NCBI RefSeq assembly: GCF_048569485.1
Contig: NW_027445261.1
Span: 186,001 to 250,000 of the forward strand
Direction of reading: 5' to 3'
Source of the DNA: Anomaloglossus baeobatrachus
Taxonomy: Eukaryota; Chordata; Amphibia; Anura; Aromobatidae
Length of the DNA stretch: 64,000 nucleotides
A model generated the notes under the pieces. That model saw only the letters and a list, made by a program, of their open reading frames with translations. It made no database searches and had not been told where the DNA came from. The position numbers and the translations under genes were made by a program. Shown here one piece after another: positions 44,590 to 55,107 of this stretch (positions within the stretch are counted from its first letter, which is position 1; each line of letters opens with the position of its first letter).

Positions 44590-45199
44590 AAGGGGGGGGC
44601 TTTATGTGTTGAGTGTACCAGTTTGAAAGTTTTAAATGATAAGTAAAGATGATCAACCAAAGAAGTTTACCTGATTGAACCGTGATTAAACCGGCCGTTG
44701 CCGGCAACTGTTGTCCCCGTAGGGACTGTGCAACCATTGCGTAAGGAACTGCTTACGGACAAGCCCGAGAACTTGCAGGGCAACCACAAACTTAGTGCAA
44801 TGTAAATAAAAATGTTTGTTGGCTTGACACCGTTACCGCCTCCGGAGAGGCTGATTTGGGAGGATGGGCCTGGAGGAAAGGGATGGCCTAGGCCCGCCAC
44901 TACCGTAACCGGTGGCGATCCTCCGGGGGTTCAGGGGTCCCCTTGGACGTGGGCCCCCTGAAAGAGACAGAACCCGCTCGGGCAACTTGGTGCTGGACTG
45001 GGGTCAAGGGGTGCTGCCCGCTTCTTAGGGGCAGCATCAGGGCCAGGTTGTTTGGGTGGGAGAAGAGCGGAAGCTGTACCGTTGTAAAATGTTTATGATG
45101 CTTTTACATGTTTTACCGTTTTATTCTTTTTCAGTTGTGAAAATAAAACCGGTGATGGACGGGCAGCCCGCGGACGGTCTGCATTTTACTATAGGGGAA
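44590..45199 (+). mobile_element. Gypsy 3' untranslated region
   Basis: Lies between the pol stop and the LTR. It starts with an A/G-rich run (AAAAGGGGGGGG) and ends ATAGGGGAA, a plausible polypurine tract directly before TGTGGCGCC. No ORF is supported. Confidence 0.6.
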
Positions 45200-45833
45200 T
45201 GTGGCGCCCTGGACAAGCCAGGTCGTCACAGGTACTACACCAACACACTCTACACTCCGGCTAGGCACACCGAAGCTAAACACAAATCCTAGTTGCCTTC
45301 CTCCAGGGGCTGATGTCCACACCAGGGGGTGGGCCAGGCGGTTGATCCCACCCACCGAGGAGTTCACAGTCCTGGAGGCGGGAAAAGGAGTCAGATTAGA
45401 GATCAGTTTTGGAGTTAGAGAAGTGAAGAGGAGAGGAGACTGACCGTGTCCGGGTGTGTGGCCCGGGCACTCAGCAAGGTTGGCAGACGGTGGTGACCTT
45501 CTGCAGGAGAGGCTGATTGGAGTGAACCGTACGGACCGGGGATGGGCAGTGGCCCGCCGGTACCAGATCGGGGAGTGAAGAGAAGCCAGCACCATCCGGC
45601 AGGGCCTACGGACCCCGACCAGGCTAGGAGTCGCCGTAAAACCGGTCAAATCCGTTAGCGACAGGAACCTCCAGGGTTTCCCAGCAGTCAAGACCCGATT
45701 GAAGGCAACAGCTCACACCGTAGAGGGAAGCACAGTCACCGCCAAGGCTACAGTTCCCAGGGCCAGAGCCTGCGGGCAAAAGGGGCTCCCTCAGCATCCA
45801 TCCAAGCTGGGGAGCGGGTTACCGGTGGGAAGC
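45200..45833 (+). mobile_element. Gypsy 3' LTR, truncated
   Basis: Begins TGTGGCGCCCTGGACAAGCC and follows the 914-bp solo LTR (12327-13240) for about 630 bp. It then switches to pol sequence at the same junction as in copy 1. Confidence 0.75.
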
Positions 45834-46241
45834 CCGCTAGATTTTGGGGGAATAAAAGGGGTCCAACACCACATCCCCACAGGTGCACACCCACCCATCA
45901 AAGAGAGCTATAAGCCAATACCACCTTCACATTGCCAGTGTACCAAGGACATGTTGAGCAACATGAAGGCGGCTGGGGTTATCCGTGACAGTTGTAGCCT
46001 TTGGGCAGCTCTGTTGATCCTGTTAAAAAAGAAGGACGGCACCACTCCCCGTATTGAGGAATCGCTAGCTGCATTGAGAACTGCAAATTATTTTTCTACC
46101 CTTGATCTCACTAGTCACTATTGGCAAGTGTCCGTTGCTGAGGCAGACCCCTATGGGTCTCTGCGAGTTCAAAAGCATGCCCTTCGAGCTGTGCAATGCG
46201 CCAGGAACCTTCCAGAGGCTGATGGAATGCTGCTTGGGACA
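45834..46241 (+). pseudogene. Gypsy RT fragment A, left-arm copy
   Basis: As at 195-625, but 23 bp (GGGAGAAGACCGCC...CACC) are deleted near 46148, shifting the frame after AEAD. The deletion is flanked by short ACC/CCC microhomology and is private to this copy. Confidence 0.85.
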
Positions 46242-46466
46242 AGATTTTAGGGTGTATAAAAAGGGAGATTAGATCCCGTGATCCCAACGTATTGTTACAC
46301 CTCTATAAATCACTTGTAAGGCTACATCTGGAATATGGGAACCAGTTTTGGGCTCCACATTTTAAAAAGGACATTCAGAAGTTAGAGTCAGTTCAAAGGT
46401 GGGCAACTAGACTACTACAAGGAATGGAAGGCCTCCCATATGATGACAAGTTGAAAAAGTTATTAA
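46242..46466 (+). pseudogene. LINE RT fragment, left-arm copy
   Basis: Same reading as 626-850 with no visible disabling difference. Confidence 0.75.
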
Positions 46467-46576
46467 GTGATTATTGGCTGCAATGGGGCTTTCTGGCTGG
46501 TGCCAGCCTCTCTTCTTAGCACACAGGAACCACAATCCCTACACCATGCTTCAATGGATTCTCTCATCCCAGCCCA
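46467..46576 (-). pseudogene. Gypsy integrase finger fragment, left-arm copy
   Basis: Minus-strand WCRDCGSCVLRR reading as at 851-960. Confidence 0.75.
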
Positions 46577-46906
46577 GTAAAACTACATATTTTACACAGT
46601 CATAAGCAGCCAAAAGGGATCTATTCTATTCAATTGCAAATGATCTAGATAAGACTGAGAATAAGATACTGCACGGGACATAGCAGAGTTGGTCAAGTTG
46701 AGTGGAGATGAGTTTGCTATTTGGCACAGCTTTTTGCATCAATAAAGCAAGTAAAAGGTGTGAAAGATAAAAAAAAGGGTGAAAGTGTGAAAAGTGAATT
46801 GGCCAAATTGAGGTGCATATAAAGTTTTTGCTTTCTTTCAATTCACTAATGGGGCTCATTTGAATCAGGTGAATTGAGTTCTGCTTTTGGAAACTGGGTT
46901 AAGAAG

Positions 46907-47281
46907 GGGTGCACCGGTCCTGGAGGTACTGCAATACCAGGTCAATGCGTGGAGTGGACAGAGCAAGATTTTTTCCATCTCCTTGTTCTAAAAATCCATT
47001 TAATATATGGTCCCCAGAGAGGGGACGTATCAGATATTAAACTGATAAGAACAGATTTAATTTTTTTTTTTTTCTGTTTATCAGTAGGACTTCAAAATAA
47101 CAAAGGTGATCGCCTCCCGTTGCCTGGGAACCGTCCAGGCACAAGAGGGCTATGTGTCACCAGAAGGCGCACACACTTCCTCAAGGCCGGCAGACGTGCA
47201 ATCCCAGGCACCTTCCAGTACCGACCAAGGTAGCGTCCTCCGAAACTACACTTGATCTTAGCCAAAAGGCCGAGAAGCTAT
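46907..47281 (-). ncRNA. RNU2: Interrupted U2 snRNA, left-arm copy
   Basis: The U2 parts are 47245-47281 and 46907-47056 with the same insertion at 47057-47244; the 3' box is at 46880-46894. It keeps CCACTCCACGCA, which is altered to CCACTGCACGCA in copy 1. Confidence 0.9.
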
Positions 47282-48163
47282 AACCCGAATTGGTTACGGC
47301 CTTGAGTGGCACCCTGGCCTATACCGGACACATATTAGGGAGAGGGAGACAAACCCACGCCTACAGAAGACATTTTGTCACCCAAGCCAACCCTTGAAAA
47401 GGCTGTTTTGCAGAGCAAAAACAAGAAGAATGGTGCTTTTTGCAGCCGCCGCCCACTGCAATGAATCTGAATAACTCCTCCTTTTGGACACAAGCACCTC
47501 CCCTCCCCCTTGCAGTCTTTCCAATTCATGATACAAAAAGACGGACGGACAGGACAGGACAGGACAGGCTGCCTGACTTTCCGTCACTGCCACCCTTTGC
47601 CATCCTTGCCCGTAGAAAGCCCTTTCATCATCCCCAAACCCTAATCTTTTCCCTTCCCTTCCCAGATGCGTCTCACTCCCTTTCATTAGGAAGTGAGCGC
47701 AGCCTTTTCTCCGTTCTGCACATGCGCGACGTTAAACACAAATGCGCAGGCGTGCGTTCCATTACCCTCACTGCATTCCACTCCCATACAGGAAGTGGGC
47801 GCAGCTATTACTACGGTCGCACATAAAAGAACCCACGGCCACCACTGCACATAGCTGACTCCACCACAGGACACCCACTTCTACACCAACGCAGGTAAGA
47901 CAGGATCGGCACCTCTATGCTCCCGTTACAATCAGGCTCAGTCACCATGTGATAACGCTCTCAACTCTTTAGTTGCAGGCTCCCCTTGCTTCACCTCCAC
48001 TGGCTGTGCTGCCATTTCATCTCCCACCTGGAAGGTATACTTTATTCCACTATTTTCCTGTTTCTCTCTTCCCCCTTTTCCCATAACCTACTTTTATCTG
48101 CATTTGTGGGGTATCTATATGCTATTTACATCATAGTTTTATTCATTAATATGGAAGGGAAGA

Positions 48164-48922
48164 GTGCCCATGAGAGTGTTGAACTGCGGAGAGCAAGAGA
48201 TTAAGCTGCTCCGATTTGCCACCATTGATAAGCTGTTCTCAGTAGATACACATGCTATCCAAACAGCAGCATCCACCATTGCTTCAGCCCACCCATTCAG
48301 TGACAGCTCACCAAGTCAGCCAGAGGAGTGGTGTAAGGAATTACACGTAGGCACTGACTCCACACCTTCACATCACAAGAAGGGGGTCTACAGGCTAGTG
48401 CAAGAATACGAGCAAGTCTTCAGCAAACATCCGCTAGACTTTTGAAGAATAAAAGGGGTCAAACACTACATCCCCACAAGTGCACACCCACCCATCAAAG
48501 AGAGATATAAGCCAAAACTACCTGCACATTACCAGTGTACCAAGGACATGTTGAGCAACATGAAGGAGGCTGGGGTTATCCGTGACAGTTGTAGCCTCTG
48601 GGCAGCTCCGTTGGTCCTGTTAAAGAAGAAGGACAGCACCACTCCCCTGTATTGAGGAATAGCTAGCTGCATTGAGAACTGCAAATTATTTTTCTACCCT
48701 TGATCTCACTAGTCGCTATTGGCAAGTGTCCGTTGCTGAGGCAGACCGGGAGAAGACCGCCTTTGCCACCCCGATGGGTCTCTGCGAGTTCAAAAGCATG
48801 CCCTTCGAGCTGTGCAATTTGCCAGGAACCTTCCAGAGGCTGATGGAATGCTGCTTGGGACACCGAAACTTTGAAACGGTACTGCTATACCTTTATGATG
48901 TTATTGTTTATTCTAAAGCAAA
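48164..48922 (+). pseudogene. Gypsy pol fragment B, left-arm copy
   Basis: Contiguous version of 2548-2588 plus 3876-4593, with the intact TTAA at 48201-48204. It shows the pre-insertion state: MRVLNCGEQEIKLLRFATID runs on without interruption. It has the same TGA after HPLDF and the same loss of the YRKIN stretch. Confidence 0.8.
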
Positions 48923-49029
48923 CAAGATTTTAGGGTGTATAAAAAGGGAGATTAGATCCGGTGATCCCAACGTATTGTTACCCCTCTATAAATCACTTGT
49001 AAGGCCACATCTGGAATATGGGGTAAAGT
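48923..49029 (+). pseudogene. Short LINE RT fragment, left-arm copy
   Basis: [17 protein letters not shown] and LPLYKSLVRPHLEYG reading as at 4594-4700. Confidence 0.65.
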
Positions 49030-49564
49030 CCTGAGCAGGTTGATAACCATTGGTTTGAGCATGGTAGGGTGTAGTGCGCATCTTCCTGCATCGGTAAAAG
49101 CTGCAGAAGTCCTTGAAGATTTCCGCTTCAAAGGCTGTGCCTTGATCTGTGAGGACTCTCTCTGAGTAGCCATGAGGTCTGCATAAGTGTGCTTGGAAGA
49201 CCTTCGCTGCAGTATGGGCCATTAGATCTTTGACTTGTACCACAACCATAAATCTCGAGTAGTTGTCTACCATCGTAAGTGCATACGTGAGCTCGCCTCG
49301 ATATTCTGCAACAAAACTCCCTTTTTCGATTTCAGTTTCAGCAAACACTCCTCTTCCTGTAGAAAATATTTATCATTACCTAAGACAGTCATTCTAATGC
49401 ATGACAATATTAAGGCAATTTAGTTAAAACTTGTTTTAACTCACCTTTAAGGGGATTGATGTATTTCATGGTCAATCCAGGTTTGTCAGTGATGGCACTG
49501 ACATAATGTATGGCGTCTTTTTCGGGCGTTATCCTTTGCCTTTTCATTGTGAAAATCCAGTTGC
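49030..49564 (-). pseudogene. SET exons fused to Gypsy integrase core, left-arm copy
   Basis: Exon A 49445-49564, intron 49357-49444, exon B 49290-49356, integrase 49030-49289. Splice signals and reading frame are as in the right arm. Confidence 0.6.
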
Positions 49565-49964
49565 CTATATCAAAGCAAATTCTACTACTTGTAAAGTATG
49601 CAGAAAATGAAATGTAGAACATATAACATCAACTGCTTAGGAACGCATCATAGGTTAGTACTTAAAAGGATATTGTCATGTTCTAGTCATAATGCAAGCT
49701 GGACATTTTTCATGTTACCCTGTAATCGCCGGCCTGTTCTAATGCTCACAAGCCAAGATATAGGCTCAGCTGCTAAGGCTTCCCTCTGCCTTCTGAATGA
49801 AACTTGAATATGTCTGGGTCACTGTGTATATAGCAGGTGCTCAGAAAAAATAAGAGTCAATTCAATAGAAATAGCTCTGGCACACTATAGTGATCAATAA
49901 CGTAAGAAAAGAACTCTTGGAATGCTGAAAATTCTTTATTTGTGCAAAAGGATAATTCATCCAA

Positions 49965-49997
49965 CGTTTCGACCTTGTTTTTAGGTCTTTATCAAGG
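49965..49997 (-). ncRNA. Hammerhead-like motif, left-arm copy
   Basis: Stem II is a perfect GACCU/AGGUC pair here, followed by GAAACG; see 56511-56543. Confidence 0.55.
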
Positions 49998-51400
49998 ATA
50001 AAGTTATCTAAGATCATAAAGGGTTACAAAACCATATAAACACGTAATTAGTACATAGTACAACATAACAGTACAATATATTGCTACTTGAGAGTACAAT
50101 GGGTCAAATGACCATGATGCACATACAAAAAATTTTTCCAAAGCCATAGTGAAAACATTTGTACTGAGGAAAGAAAATTTCCACATGACCTATCTGGAGA
50201 AACATTCTGGATCAAACAACCAAAAATAGTCAAGCAGGTAAATACACACCTATATGGATAACAGGATGATATGTGTTCAATTGTATAGCGTCATTGCCAT
50301 TAAGGTACAAATGGAAAACTTGCAATCCTATATAGTGAAGGAAATGAACACATATCATATCAAAGAACACAGGAACATGGGTGTGAGAAAAACCTCAATG
50401 TTTATACTTTGTTCTTTATAATGGTGTGAACATGTATATGTCTCAGTACCTTATGCACTTGAGAATTCTAGTGAGTAGATCATGAAAGCCTATTTCAGAA
50501 CTGGAATCGGTAAATAATTGTAGGTGGAATCTAAATGAAAAGATGGTACAAGTGTTATCATGACACGTGGGCTATAACACAATGGACCGTGTGACAAAGA
50601 AGAAAGGAGAGAAAGAAGAGGAAGAAAATGCAACTACCTGTAACATTACGTGATAGTCACTGGTAAGTATCACTTGACAATTCAAGTGAAAAAGGATTCC
50701 TTTATTAAAGGGTTCTCAGTCGCCTCAGGATCATGAAATACTAGGGTAAATGATATGAGAATGGGTAAGAAGCACCACTAAAGGAAATATGAGATGCAGG
50801 ACATATATCTATAAACCCCTGAACTACATGATAGAAATAAAAAGAAGAAAAAAGAAAAAAAAGAAGAAAGAAGAAGAACACATAGAATGCGGAAAGAGAA
50901 TGGGTACAACTACCTGAGTTACTGCAGGGAGGCCCCTGGTTGGTATTGTGAGGGTTAGTGGAATTCCTTCACTGAAGGGTTCTCAGTTGCCTCAGGTTCG
51001 TGAAAAATGCTATAGACAAATAATGCCCGGAGAAAAGGGGTTCATATACAGCGAATAATGGTAATACAAGGTACATGTGTCACATGTAATAGTATATATA
51101 TATATATTGTACTAAGCTCTACACCAGAAATAGAAAGTAGTCCCTCTGCCTTCTGTCTAGGTGCCCTGAGTTATGTCCTGTAAACTGTCACAGCGACCCA
51201 GACACACATGTGTAGTAGGGGAATATCCCTGCTGAGATGCCAGTGCTAGAGCACTCGTTTGCTGTGGATTTGAACGCTATGTGAGCAGTTCTTACCTTCA
51301 ATGAGCAGAAGTCTCTTTTTTCAGATTTCAATATCTCTGTGGGTATCTGGCAGAAATATGGAATACTCTTTACTGCTAAGACCCTGTACACCACTCCCAC

Positions 51401-51977
51401 TAAAGGGGGCTTTACACGCTGCGACATCGCTAATGCGGAGTCGTTGGGGTCACGGAATTTGTGACGCACATCCGGCCGCATTAGCGATGTTGCTGCGTGT
51501 GACACCGATGAGCGATTTTGCATCGCTGCAAAAACGTGCAAAATCGCTCATCGGTGACATGGGTCTCCATTCTCGATTATCGTTACTGCAGCAGTAACGA
51601 TGTAGTTCGTCGCTCCTGCGGCAGCACACATCGCTCCGTGTGACACCGCAGAAACGAGGAACCTCTCCTTACCTGCCTCCCAGCCGCTATGAGGAAGGAA
51701 GGAGGTGGGCGGGATGTTCCGGCCACTCATCTCCGCCCCTCCGCTGCTATTGGGCGGTCGCTCAGTGACGTCGCTGTGACGCCGCACGGACCGCCCCCTT
51801 AGAAAGGAGGCGGTTCGTCGGTCACAGCGACGTCGCCGGGCAGGTAAGTATGTGTGACGGGTCTGGTCGGTGTTGTGCAGCATGGGCAGCGATTTGCCCG
51901 TGTCGCGCAACAGATGGGGGCGGGTATCCACACTAGCGATATCGGGACCGATATCGCAGTGTGTAAAGTAGCCTTTA
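51401..51977. mobile_element. MITE, left-arm copy
   Basis: Same element as 7074-7650. After its final TTTA the sequence changes to ATAAACTG (PLE-like) instead of the GTCACATG seen in copy 1. Confidence 0.8.
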
Positions 51978-52397
51978 ATAAACTGTGTAAAGGATTTTAA
52001 GTAAAAATCCACAATAAACCAGCGCTAGATGGGTTTTTATAATTTTATTAATAGACCACAAATAAAAAATTTTTTGCTATCCTTGTTTCAAGACAGAGTA
52101 TTTGATAATATACAATACACTGATTATTACTAAAACCAAGGACCACATAAAACAAGGACCACATAAAATAAAAAATGAAAGTAATGAGAATAAAATTCTT
52201 TTGTATAACCAATTAACTTCGAGGTGATACAATATTCACATTGATTTAGTTTTACCAGTCTAATGTAATGCCCCGGCCGGTGGCATATATTTTGTTTGGT
52301 TAATAATTTAGACTTATACAATGAAAGATGTACTATACCACCCCTGGCTAACTTACAAGTTTTAAGTTGTACAATATAAGTTTGCGACGTTATATTC
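51978..52397 (+). mobile_element. PLE-derived sequence inside the left arm
   Basis: Identical, inverted, to 54111-54530. Its last bases (GCGACGTTATATTC) are coding sequence of the PLE frame that continues in the spacer on the other side, so the inversion boundary lies inside the PLE. Confidence 0.6.
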
Positions 52398-53048
52398 GCC
52401 CCCAGGGCCTGGGGGAATAAACCTCACAACAACTTGACCGCAAAAAACACCCCGGATTTCTCCGTTGATTAGGCTGGAACCGCTATGTACAGGATTGACC
52501 TGTTAGACTTCCAGAGCGGACGTTTTGAGGCCAGTGGCCGCGACTAGTGCTGGCTCTGGGGGAGATGTATGGTTACCGACATCCCTCTTTACAGAGCCTT
52601 TATAACACTTCACAAGGCCACAAACCAGCCGGTCCCGTATTCTCCCAAATGTACTTTCGAAATCAAGCAGTACGAAGCCACTGAAAGCACCAAGATGTTG
52701 GCTGCGGACAACAATAAGATCAGCGGTAACTACTCAGCCTCTCCAGCGGGCAGTCCAGACCGTATCCAGTGTCAGCTGACTGATTCCACACAGGAGGAAG
52801 TTGCTTGGCAGGTTAGCACCACACAAGGCTCCGATCCGCTTCCAAACGAGCAATGCAGAACCGCTGGAGGTACCAATGTATCCTGGTTGCAGACAAAGGA
52901 AATGTCAGCGGTAACCTCTCAACCTCTCCAGCAGGCAATCCGTACCGTGTCCAGTGGAAGCCGGTTGATTCCACACGAGGGAGAGATTACTTGGCAGGTT
53001 ATCACCGCACAGGTGAGGTAGGCAAAAACAGAGTCCTGATCCGACGCG
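52398..53048. mobile_element. Palindrome spacer, left part, with 150-bp tandem duplication
   Basis: Starts with a 17-nt perfect hairpin (CCCCCAGG-G-CCTGGGGG, 52399-52415). At 52697-52850 and 52860-53020 two related units share TCAGCGGTAAC, CAGCCTCTCCAGC / CAACCTCTCCAGC, GTGTCCAGTG-like and CTTGGCAGGTTA phrases. It probably belongs to the PLE terminal repeat because it adjoins the ribozyme motif. The frame at 52569-53021 is not a recognisable protein. Confidence 0.5.
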
Positions 53049-53083
53049 CGTTTCGGGGGCGTGTAACGGCCCCCTTCCTCAAG
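53049..53083 (-). ncRNA. Hammerhead-like ribozyme motif in the spacer PLE
   Basis: The minus strand reads CTTGAGGAAG, then GGGGGC paired with GCCCCC (stem II), then GAAACGCGCGTC. A very short stem III (ACG/CGU) and GUC cleavage triplet are followed by GGAU, which pairs with AUCC upstream to start stem I. GAGU/ACUC extend stem I beyond an internal loop. The core has UUGAGGA where CUGAUGA is expected, so activity may be reduced. Confidence 0.6.
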
Positions 53084-53099
53084 GATAACTCAGCTGTTG

Positions 53100-53573
53100 C
53101 CTAGAGCACTATTTATGCATATATTTAATTGGTTATAATTTGCATAAAATTAAACAATGTTTAAATTCAACCAACATTCAATGACCACTACATATATCAA
53201 TTTGTGAAAGACCGTTCATAATAGCCATATAATATAATTATGTGCAAAGGTTTTTCTAAAGGTTTTTCTAAAAAGACCTATATATAGCCTTGCTTGTATC
53301 ATCATATACTGGGAAGACAATGTGTATATATGCATATGCTTTTTTTCAACAATAAATTTAACAAAAGGACATCATAAAGGTGTAATATAAATTTGCTATA
53401 ATATGAAAAGCCCCTTATATCTACATCAACCTTGGGCAAGTGAAGCACCAATTTTAATATATATTATGCATATATACACATATATCTCCATGACAATCGC
53501 TTTATTTTTTTTTTTTTCCTTCTCTCCGTATTATTATCAGTACCTATTACTCCTCTACCTATAAAAATATAAA
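53100..53573 (-). mobile_element. PLE 3' untranslated region
   Basis: AT-rich, non-coding sequence between the endonuclease stop and the ribozyme motif on the minus strand. Confidence 0.5.
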
Positions 53574-54119
53574 TTAATTAAAAGCAAACAGTTCTATATC
53601 ATTATTGAGTCCATATGGTTTCAAGGTGTTCAATTCAAAAATCCATTGGCTTTCTGCTCGTGACATTTTTTTAATGAAATCGCCACCTCTCCAATCCTTA
53701 GTTATTTTTTGTACGCCCCATACTTGGGATCCTTTAAAGGACCCTCCATGTTTTAACACATAATGTCTGGATAGGGGGTGCTTAGTACATTTATTTTTAA
53801 CACTTCTAATGTGCTCACCCACCCTTTTCCATAGGGGTCTAATAGTTCTCCCAATGTATTTTTTCTGACAGGGACATTGAATGCAATATACTACTCCCTT
53901 TGATTGACATGTAATAAATTCTCTAATCATGACTTCTGACTGCCCCTGTAAGAAGGATTTCCGTGAAATATTTTTTGTATTCTTACATACTATACAGCTT
54001 TTGCATGGAAAAAAACCTTTCAGGCCAAATAATCCTCCCTTATTAGGTGCTGTAAGATTACGTATGGTGGGTGCCACTAAATTGCCAATATTGTTTGCCT
54101 TCCTATATATGAATATAAC
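53574..54119 (-). pseudogene. Penelope-like element, GIY-YIG endonuclease end
   Basis: The frame opens after a TAA at VCDVIFIYRKANNIGNLVAP, so the RT part is gone. It continues with a Cys-rich motif (CKSCIVCKN), the GIY-YIG core GVVYCIQCPCQKKYIGRT with the downstream Arg helix (RPLWKRVGEHIRSVKN), HPLSRHYVLKHGG, and the C terminus AESQWIFELNTLKPYGLNND. In PLEs this domain nicks target DNA for insertion. All core motifs are intact, but the protein would lack the reverse transcriptase. The first codons lie in the right palindrome arm and the rest in the spacer, so the junction cuts through this gene. Confidence 0.88.
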
Positions 54120-54530
54120 GTCGCAAACTTATATTGTACAACTTAAAACTTGTAAGTTAGCCAGGGGTGGTATAGTACATCTTTCATTGTATAAGTCTAA
54201 ATTATTAACCAAACAAAATATATGCCACCGGCCGGGGCATTACATTAGACTGGTAAAACTAAATCAATGTGAATATTGTATCACCTCGAAGTTAATTGGT
54301 TATACAAAATAATTTTATTCTCATTACTTTCATTTTTTATTTTATGTGGTCCTTGTTTTATGTGGTCCTTGGTTTTAGTAAAAATCAGTGTATTGTATAT
54401 TATCAAATACTCTGTCTTGAAACAAGGATAGCAAAAAATTTTTTATTTGTGGTCTATTAATAAAATTATAAAAACCCATCTAGCGCTGGTTTATTGTGGA
54501 TTTTTACTTAAAATCCTTTACACAGTTTAT

Positions 54531-55107
54531 TAAAGGCTACTTTACACACTGCGATATCGGTCCCGATATCGCTAGTGTGGATACCCGCCCCCATCTGTTG
54601 CGCGACACGGGCAAATCGCTGCCCATGCTGCACAACACCGACCAGACCCGTCACATATACTTACCTGCCCGGCGACGTCGCTGTGACCGGCGAACCGCCT
54701 CCTTTCTAAGGGGGCGGTCCGTGCGGCGTCACAGCGACATCACTGAGCGACCGCCCAATAGCAGCGGAGGGGCGGAGATGAGTGGCCGGAACATCCCGCC
54801 CACCTCCTTCCTTCCTCATAGCGGCTGGGAGGCAGGTAAGGAGAGGTTCCTCGTTTCTGCGGTGTCACACGGAGCGATGTGTGCTGCCGCAGGAGCGACG
54901 AACTACATCGTTACTGCTGCAGTAACGATAATCGAGAATGGAGACCCATGTCACCGATGAGCGATTTTGCACGTTTTTGCAGCGATGCAAAATCGCTCAT
55001 CGGTGTCACACGCAGCAACATCGCTAATGCGGCCGGATGTGCGTCACAAATTCCGTGACCCCAACGACTCCGCATTAGCGATGTCGCAGCGTGTAAAGCC
55101 CCCTTTA
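54531..55107. mobile_element. MITE, right-arm copy
   Basis: Inverted version of 51401-51977 with the same PLE-like neighbour at the 54530 side. Confidence 0.8.

Larger units (their letters stand above)
42532..52397 (+). repeat. Left arm of giant palindrome
   Basis: Every feature here recurs inverted in 54111-64000. Coordinate sums are 106508 (46151-52397), 106531 (44590-46147) and 106532 (below 44590). The steps are explained by a 23-bp deletion in this arm and one extra base in a G-run of the right arm. Few substitutions separate the arms. The outer limit is unknown because the right arm is cut by the window end. Confidence 0.95.

Noticed and set aside
53574-54119. Free-standing GIY-YIG homing endonuclease
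   Set aside because: The Cys motif, downstream RE..WI..LNTL.P.GLN tail and adjacent hammerhead-like motif identify the 3' end of a Penelope-like element.
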